From contig NZ_JBCNLP010000001.1 in assembly GCF_039595395.1 (NCBI RefSeq), positions 682,001-746,000 on the forward strand: 64,000 nucleotides of DNA. The letters run 5' to 3'. Each line of letters starts with the position of its first letter. The first letter of the stretch is position 1. This DNA comes from Novosphingobium sp. Lineage in GTDB: Bacteria > Pseudomonadota > Alphaproteobacteria > Sphingomonadales > Sphingomonadaceae. A program made the translations under genes and the position numbers. Positions 59,240 through 64,000 of this stretch are shown here, piece by piece. The notes beneath the pieces were generated by a model, which was given only the letters and a program-made list of their open reading frames with translations, made no database searches and was not told the origin of the DNA.

Positions 59240-60472
59240 ATGCCATTGACAGATATAGCAATTCGTAACGCTAAACCCCGAGAAAAGGCCTACAAGCTGC
59301 ACGATATGCTGGGGCTGTTCTTGACCGTCTCCCCGTCTGGGGGGAAGCTGTGGAACATGAAGTACAAATTGGGCGGGGTGGAAAAGAAGCTGAGCTTCGG
59401 TCCCTATCCTCAGCTCAGTCTGCGAGATGCGCGGAAGCGACGGGACGAGGCCCGCGACCAGCTTATCGACGGCAAGGACCCGGCACGCGAGAAAAAGCTG
59501 GAGAAGCTGCGATCCCACCTTCTGGCGGAAAACACCTTTATCAGTATCGCCCGGGAGTACTGTCTGAAACGACGGCGTGATGGTGACCGGGCCTGGGCTC
59601 CTGCCACCGCAACGCGCTCTGAATATCTCTTGAGCCTTCTGGACAACTCGATCGGTCGGCTCGCGATTCATGAGATCGAGCCAATCGATATTTTGGCTGC
59701 TGTCCGGAAAATAGAGAAGCGCGGAAACTTGGAGAGCGCGCGCCGGACCTTGCAACTCTCCAGCGCGGTCTTTCGATATGCTGTCGCAACAGCTCGGCTA
59801 AAATCCGACCCGACGAGAGACCTGCGCGGGGCGCTCCTTACCCCAAAGGTTACGCACTACGGGGCCGTGACGGATGCGAATTTGGTAGGAGAGCTGCTGA
59901 GGGCTATCGACGGTTTTGAGGGACATGTTACGACGAAATGGGCCTTAAAATTAGCCCCGCATGTCTTTGTCCGTCCCGGCGAGCTTCGGCATGCGCGATG
60001 GGAGGAGATCAATCTGGAAGCTGCGCTTTGGACCCTCCCTGCGGAAAAGATGAAAATGCGTAAGCCGCATCATGTGCCTTTGTCTCGTCAGTCGATTTAT
60101 CTGCTGGAGGAGATGCATGAGATGTCCGGGCCATATGGATATGTGTTTCCGTCGATAAGGACCAGCATCCGCCCCATGTCGGAGAACACCCTCAATGCTG
60201 CATTACGACGCTTGGGCTACTCAACTGACGAGATGACCGCGCATGGCTTTCGGGCCATGGCAAGCACACTCCTAAACGAATCCGGGAAATGGTCTGCTGA
60301 TGCCATTGAGAGGGCGTTGGCCCATGGCGATAGCGATAAAGTCCGCGCCGCTTACCATCGCGGCACCCATTGGAAAGAGCGCGTAGAGATGGCTCAATGG
60401 TGGTCTGATTTACTTGATGCGTTGCGGAGTGGAGCCTCCGTGGGGCCAGGGCCAGGGTTGATTTTGAAATAG
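59240..60472 (+). CDS. Tyrosine-type site-specific integrase (P4-like, DUF4102 arm-binding domain)
   Basis: 410 residues from the ATG at 59240, preceded by AAGAAAGG. The N-terminal arm-binding domain (LTDIAIRNAKPREKAYKLHD; LGLFLTVSPSGGKLW; LSFGPYPQLSLRDARKRRDEAR by its start) is the DUF4102 type of P4-like integrases. Catalytic residues: Arg245 (VRPGELRHARW), His335 and Arg338 (HGFR), His362 (LAHGDSD), Tyr372 (AAYHRG). All are intact, so it may be active. Placement directly after a tRNA gene is typical. Confidence 0.94.
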   Translation: MPLTDIAIRNAKPREKAYKLHDMLGLFLTVSPSGGKLWNMKYKLGGVEKKLSFGPYPQLSLRDARKRRDEARDQLIDGKDPAREKKLEKLRSHLLAENTFISIAREYCLKRRRDGDRAWAPATATRSEYLLSLLDNSIGRLAIHEIEPIDILAAVRKIEKRGNLESARRTLQLSSAVFRYAVATARLKSDPTRDLRGALLTPKVTHYGAVTDANLVGELLRAIDGFEGHVTTKWALKLAPHVFVRPGELRHARWEEINLEAALWTLPAEKMKMRKPHHVPLSRQSIYLLEEMHEMSGPYGYVFPSIRTSIRPMSENTLNAALRRLGYSTDEMTAHGFRAMASTLLNESGKWSADAIERALAHGDSDKVRAAYHRGTHWKERVEMAQWWSDLLDALRSGASVGPGPGLILK

Positions 60473-60533
60473 GTTTTGTCGGACCACTCTATCGACGGTC
60501 GCGGGTGAGAGTGGAGTGAGCCAGTCTGCTGAA

Positions 60534-60570
60534 GATACCCGCAGGGTTTATTGAGTGCGCTGCGGGTATC
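60534..60570. terminator. Hairpin between convergent integrase and antitoxin-like genes
   Basis: GATACCCGCAG and CTGCGGGTATC, perfect 11-base arms around a 15-base loop. It overlaps the antitoxin-like stop codon and lies 60 bases after the integrase stop. Confidence 0.65.
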
Positions 60571-60850
60571 ATCCTCCCCAAGGATCAGGGCGGTGCATGA
60601 CCTCCACAATCTGCGAGATGGCTTCAGTAGGTTGTGCCAGGACATCGATGAATTCGGCGAACCCGATCTGGCTCAAGCGGATGAGCGGGAGGTCGAGCAG
60701 CGTTCTCTCTGCGGCCTGTATCGCCGCGGCTCTGATATATTCAGACCGTGAGTGGCCACTTGTTGAGCAGGCACGATCAATTAGGGCAATGTCCGCGTCA
60801 GACAGGCGGACTGAAATAGAGCGCTTTCCATTGTGTGAAGCGATTGGCAT
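60569..60850 (-). CDS. DUF1778 (TacA-type) antitoxin-like ribbon-helix-helix protein
   Basis: 93 residues from the ATG at 60850; a longer upstream frame is not protein-like. KRSISVRLSDADIALIDRAC is the ribbon-helix-helix start, followed by SEYIRAAAIQAAERTLL, and the toxin-neutralising tail ends in the PDPWGG often seen in DUF1778 proteins. In TacAT systems a GNAT toxin gene follows directly; here only 96 bases separate it from the convergent integrase gene, so no toxin is encoded downstream. It is divergent from the HipA-like gene and may instead regulate that. Confidence 0.8.
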   Translation of the reverse strand: MPIASHNGKRSISVRLSDADIALIDRACSTSGHSRSEYIRAAAIQAAERTLLDLPLIRLSQIGFAEFIDVLAQPTEAISQIVEVMHRPDPWGG

Positions 60851-61103
60851 ATTTTTCTCATTATTTACAATAATTTGATATGGCGTGAGGAGGCGGGTTA
60901 AGGAGGGTGGAAAGGCTGCTTGTTCGCCCCAATAGAGCGGTGCTTCCGTTGAGGGTTGGCCGGTACTAAGAGGCAAATGAAGCATAGGGGGCAAGGCGAT
61001 TCGTAACATCTGTCGACAGGAGGCTACCGAGGTAATTGATATCGCGGGCTGGGCGGCGGACGAGGATTTCCCGATTTACCCGATCGGCTCCAAGCCAAAG
61101 CGA

Positions 61104-61943
61104 TTGGTTATTTGCCCCGGTGAAGGGACTCCAGACTTTCTCCGCCCTAACCAAGGCTATCTTTTCAAGGTGGCGTCCGGTTGGCAGGCTCAGCAGCTTT
61201 GGTGCGAGGTCATTGCCTATGAACTTTCCCTTGTTGTGGGAGTTTCCGTACCACCTGCATTTGTCGCGCTCGATTCATCATCGGGAGAGCCTGGTGCATT
61301 GATTGAATTATTTTACCCCTATCCCGCAGCAATGCGGACGGTCCGATTGGCCCACGCCGCTGATTATATGCATAAGAATTTCGCTGATGGGAAAAAGGGC
61401 CGACCACATGCCCTGCGGGAAAACCTTGCAATTTGCCGCGCACTTAATGCGCCCAATCCATTGGAGTGGTGGGCGAAGGCGATTCTTTTTGATACCCTGA
61501 TCGGCAACACCGACAGGCATTCCGAAAATTGGGGTTTCTTGGTTGAAGGAACGCAGGATGCTCGCCAGTTCACTTTGGCTCCCCTATATGACAACGGCAC
61601 CAGCCTTGGGTACGGCACGACCGATGCCAAGTTGGCTAACCCTTGGGACGCGCGGCGGATGGCGGCTTACCTCGCCAGAGGGCACCATGATATCGGCTGG
61701 TCGAAGAATGAAGATGGTCCAACGCAGCATCTTCCGTTCTGCGTTCGCTTTTTCACAGCGCATCCGGAATTGAAGGGCACTGCGGCAACGATGCTCTCCT
61801 TCACCGATCAGCAGGTCGAAGAGATTGTTCAATGGGCGACAGAATTTTTTGTTCCCATTATGTTCACATCTGATCGTGCAAGGTTTATATTGAAACAAAT
61901 TGGCGCGCGTCGAGATGCGCTCAAAGAGGCGTTGGAGCTGTGA
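61104..61943 (+). CDS. HipA-like Ser/Thr kinase (C-terminal domain only)
   Basis: At least 279 residues from a TTG at 61104. The frame stays open back to 60978 and the extra residues are protein-like (GWAADEDFPIYPIGSKPKRL), but contain no ATG, GTG or TTG; an ATT at 60999 has AGGGGGCAAGG before it. Kinase landmarks of HipA_C: GYLFKVASGWQAQQLWCEV (ATP Lys), LFDTLIGNTDRHSENWGFL (catalytic Asp/Asn), FTLAPLYDNGTSLG (metal Asp). It lacks the HipA N-terminal domain and there is no HipB. It overlaps the HIRAN gene (GTGA). Confidence 0.82.
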   Translation: MVICPGEGTPDFLRPNQGYLFKVASGWQAQQLWCEVIAYELSLVVGVSVPPAFVALDSSSGEPGALIELFYPYPAAMRTVRLAHAADYMHKNFADGKKGRPHALRENLAICRALNAPNPLEWWAKAILFDTLIGNTDRHSENWGFLVEGTQDARQFTLAPLYDNGTSLGYGTTDAKLANPWDARRMAAYLARGHHDIGWSKNEDGPTQHLPFCVRFFTAHPELKGTAATMLSFTDQQVEEIVQWATEFFVPIMFTSDRARFILKQIGARRDALKEALEL

Positions 61944-62686
61944 CCGAAAACTGGATTACCGAGGCAAGCGATCCCGACCATCTCATCCTGGCGTGGCAGG
62001 CTCCGGATGAGTTCAGGGATAGGACGAGATTCGCCGTGGGTATGCTTACCTGCGTCGAGGGAGTCGTGCGCCTAAGATACTTTGGCGACAGTGAAGAATT
62101 CCGTCGTTTCAACCCTGGAAAGTCCTACGCGCAAATGGTGACGTATGGCTATAGCGGCTATCCTGGGTTTGCCTCAGATAGCGTTGAGCATAGTACAGGA
62201 GTAATCGAAGCATTTATGCGCCGACTGCCCCCCCGGTCGCGTCCTGACTTTGCCGCCTATGAGCAGCATTTGCGCGTGCGCCCCGGCACTGAGTTGAGTG
62301 ATTTTGCTCTGCTTGGTTTGTCCGAAGCTTATTTGCCCAGTGATGGTTTCTCGGTTGTCGATCCACTTGATCTCACTGAGGATCAAAGACAGCTGGTCGT
62401 GGAATTGGCTGGGTATCGCTATTATTCCAGCAAGGTTGAAGGCCCGTTGCCGTCGGTAGGTGACAAGGTCGAGATTGTTGCTGAAGATGATAACGCCTTC
62501 GACCCACGCGCGGTTGCTGTCACGTTTCGGGGGCAAAAAATTGGCAACATCAACCGCTTGCAAGTCGAGACCTTTCGAGAATGGGCCGCCCAGGGTCGGA
62601 TTGAGGCGGCAGTCGATCGCTTGAATGGGCGAGCAGATCGCCCGCGCTTGTTCTTGTTTGTTCGAGTTGCGCCGCAAAAGCGTTGA
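61940..62686 (+). CDS. HIRAN-domain protein
   Basis: 248 residues from a GTG overlapping the kinase stop. The N-terminal 160 residues are unassigned (YSGYPGFASDSVEHSTGVIEAFMRRLP is a recognisable stretch, given by part). The C-terminal 80 residues match HIRAN: VEGPLPSVGDKVEIVAEDDN then AFDPRAVAVTFRGQKIGNINRLQ, where D-N-x-x-D-x-x-A-V-x-V and K-I-G-x-I-N-R are the family pattern. In eukaryotic HLTF, HIRAN binds 3' DNA ends; the bacterial role is unknown. Translational coupling to the HipA-like kinase implies joint function. Confidence 0.78.
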   Translation: MTENWITEASDPDHLILAWQAPDEFRDRTRFAVGMLTCVEGVVRLRYFGDSEEFRRFNPGKSYAQMVTYGYSGYPGFASDSVEHSTGVIEAFMRRLPPRSRPDFAAYEQHLRVRPGTELSDFALLGLSEAYLPSDGFSVVDPLDLTEDQRQLVVELAGYRYYSSKVEGPLPSVGDKVEIVAEDDNAFDPRAVAVTFRGQKIGNINRLQVETFREWAAQGRIEAAVDRLNGRADRPRLFLFVRVAPQKR

Positions 62687-62724
62687 TCAGTGGCTTACGG
62701 CTCTTAGTTATGGGACGTCAGCGT

Positions 62725-64000
62725 TCAGCGGATTTCTGGCACAAAACCGTATCTGGCCTTGAATGCTTGGCGCATGGCATCGACTAGCTGATCCTCGTGG
62801 TGTCGCGCCACGAGGAAGCTATCATGTACTGGCAAGGCAAGTATGTTTGCCGATAGCAGGCGTGCGAGGACGGCCAGGGCTAGATCGCTATCTTCGCGTT
62901 GCAAGCGAAGCCCTTCTCCACTGCCAAACCATTTGGCCACAGGGCCCAACTGCGTTGTGAAAGCAGCGACATAGTCCGAGAAACGTATACCTTCGGGTAG
63001 TTGTGTCCTATCAAGGCCGGTAGCCGTGAGACGTAGCGGTGAAGCTGATGTCCGATTGATAAGGCGGTTGAAGGTTCTTTTGCCGAGTTCGCGCACCTCC
63101 GGCCCCACGATCCCGGGAACGGTATAGATATCCCAGTCCAGTGTTTGACCGCATCGGGCAAAGAGCAGGGTAGGATGGAGGCGCGCATAGTCACGTTCGA
63201 CGACTGGTTCACCGTCGATCGTTAACGACTGGCGTTCAACTTTGGGTAGGTTGATCCACCAGCCGCCATAAAGGCGTCCCCCGCTTTGCCAGTCACCCTT
63301 AAAAATCCGGTAGAGCTGAGTTGATTCCTCGCCAGCTACCAGCCGTTCTTCGGGATCTTTATCGTTCGCAAAATATCGCGCGGAAACACGCGACCAACCG
63401 TCGGCAGGCAAAGAGATTTCTGCTCTGGATAGCCAAGCATTTTGTTCAAGCAATGTCGCGCGGCTGGCAGTAATCTCTTTGGGCTCTCCGCCAGCCTGCG
63501 AATTTGCCTGGCGCAAAATGATGATATCGCGCCGCTCATGCCACCCGATGCTCGCTCTGGTGATTCCGCAATCTGCGAAGAAAGTGCGAAGCTTGTCGGT
63601 TGCTCGTAGGCGTGTCCGCCTCGCATGTTTTACAACCCCGTCGCGAGTGTGGCGATAACCTCGTTGTCCCTCGACTAATCCCAAAGATGCAAGACCATCG
63701 CGGATGCGCTTGAGAACAACACTGCTGTAGGGAGTTCCGGTATAATCGTTGGCATTGAATGAAACCGCGACGAACCGTTCAGGGTCAATCCGATTGAACG
63801 CTGCGAGAGCCAGATTCGCGAGCAACATATCTAGGCAATTGCGCCAACGAAGTTGATCAGCTGCACGGAAAGCCCGCTGACGCCCTGCGCTAGGGGCGAG
63901 CATGCTCTCTATCTGCTCGATAGCTGCTGCCCCTTGCACGTCCCTCATCGTTCGAAGCGGATCGAGTGGCATCGAACGTTCAAGCGCTGCGCGATCATGT
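62725..64000 (-). CDS. Family A polymerase-like protein with possible winged helix (5' end may be outside window)
   Basis: 415 residues from the ATG at 63972, but the frame stays open to the window edge with protein-like codons (DRAALERS before the Met), so the start is uncertain. Numbering from that Met: a possible winged helix at about 80-125 (SSVVLKRIRDGLASLGLVEG); GGRLYGGWWINLP at 231-243; VVERDYARLHPTLLFA at 257-272, like polymerase motif A with Asp261; RELGKRTFNRLIN at 294-306, like the finger helix R-x3-K; LQREDSDLALAVL at 357-369 and ALPVHDSFLV at 379-388, like motif C with His383-Asp384. There is no exonuclease domain. Polymerase or replication-initiator activity is inference. Confidence 0.65.
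   Translation of the reverse strand, partial: HDRAALERSMPLDPLRTMRDVQGAAAIEQIESMLAPSAGRQRAFRAADQLRWRNCLDMLLANLALAAFNRIDPERFVAVSFNANDYTGTPYSSVVLKRIRDGLASLGLVEGQRGYRHTRDGVVKHARRTRLRATDKLRTFFADCGITRASIGWHERRDIIILRQANSQAGGEPKEITASRATLLEQNAWLSRAEISLPADGWSRVSARYFANDKDPEERLVAGEESTQLYRIFKGDWQSGGRLYGGWWINLPKVERQSLTIDGEPVVERDYARLHPTLLFARCGQTLDWDIYTVPGIVGPEVRELGKRTFNRLINRTSASPLRLTATGLDRTQLPEGIRFSDYVAAFTTQLGPVAKWFGSGEGLRLQREDSDLALAVLARLLSANILALPVHDSFLVARHHEDQLVDAMRQAFKARYGFVPEIR

Larger units (their letters stand above)
59044..64000. mobile_element. Integrated element at tRNA-Gly (right end outside window)
   Basis: Starts after tRNA-Gly and runs to the window edge. GC content is visibly lower than in the preceding 59 kb. 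It holds a P4-type tyrosine integrase next to the tRNA, a DUF1778 antitoxin-like gene, a HipA-like kinase, a HIRAN protein and a polymerase-like protein. The far end and the direct repeat of the tRNA 3' end are not in view. Confidence 0.8.

Overview
The window looks like chromosome of a high-GC alphaproteobacterium of the Sphingomonadales, most likely a Novosphingobium-like sphingomonad. This rests on gene content and style: an otsB-GH15-otsA trehalose operon, EcfG-type (GGAAC-N16/17-CGTT) stress promoters, a petABC bc1 operon, TadE/TadG-like proteins, and very GC-rich third positions. The species cannot be read from the sequence. From about 59.0 kb to the end the base composition falls visibly and integrase and toxin-like genes appear, so this last 5 kb is an integrated element.

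Layout. 1-0.36 kb: end of a CBS-domain protein. 0.48-10.8 kb: cyclic-di-GMP signalling, with a GAF-GGDEF-EAL protein divergent from a complete Wsp chemosensory operon (wspA-B-C-D-E-F-R) whose output is the diguanylate cyclase WspR. 10.9-13.0 kb: two membrane proteins (DUF808/YedI and LtrA families). 13.1-17.1 kb: trehalose operon behind an EcfG-type promoter. 17.4-20.7 kb: small acidic protein (also behind an EcfG-type promoter), FMN reductase, TrhO, nitronate monooxygenase. 20.9-27.2 kb: tripartite efflux system (HlyD/EmrA, EmrB, NodT-type outer-membrane factor), a TetR regulator and an MHS-type transporter. 27.4-35.9 kb: accessory region with a TylF-type methyltransferase, a LuxR-HTH/acetyltransferase/proline-dehydrogenase-like operon behind a third EcfG-type promoter, a dienelactone hydrolase, a 23-residue ORF with its own terminator, a CHASE2-EAL protein and a PhyH-like protein. 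36-42.4 kb: MlaA, a GH13 alpha-glucosidase and three Tad-like proteins. 42.7-55.2 kb: housekeeping and metabolic genes (ohr, Lrp, nadV, dcd, epimerase, ltaE, pepN, pgeF). 55.2-58.8 kb: petABC preceded by a perfect FNR/FixK box, then apt. 58.97 kb: tRNA-Gly(TCC), the probable attachment site. 59.2-64 kb: tyrosine integrase, DUF1778 antitoxin-like protein, HipA-like kinase, HIRAN-domain protein, and a protein with the palm motifs of family A polymerases joined to a possible winged helix.

Two families of intergenic hairpin repeats recur through the chromosomal part: a roughly 220-bp family (four copies, three between convergent genes) and a family starting AAATCCGGC (two full copies plus two separated halves that flank nadV in inverted orientation).

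The most novel material is in the terminal element (polymerase-like protein; DUF1778/HipA/HIRAN grouping), the three EcfG-type promoters that define a local stress regulon, and the 23-residue ORF.
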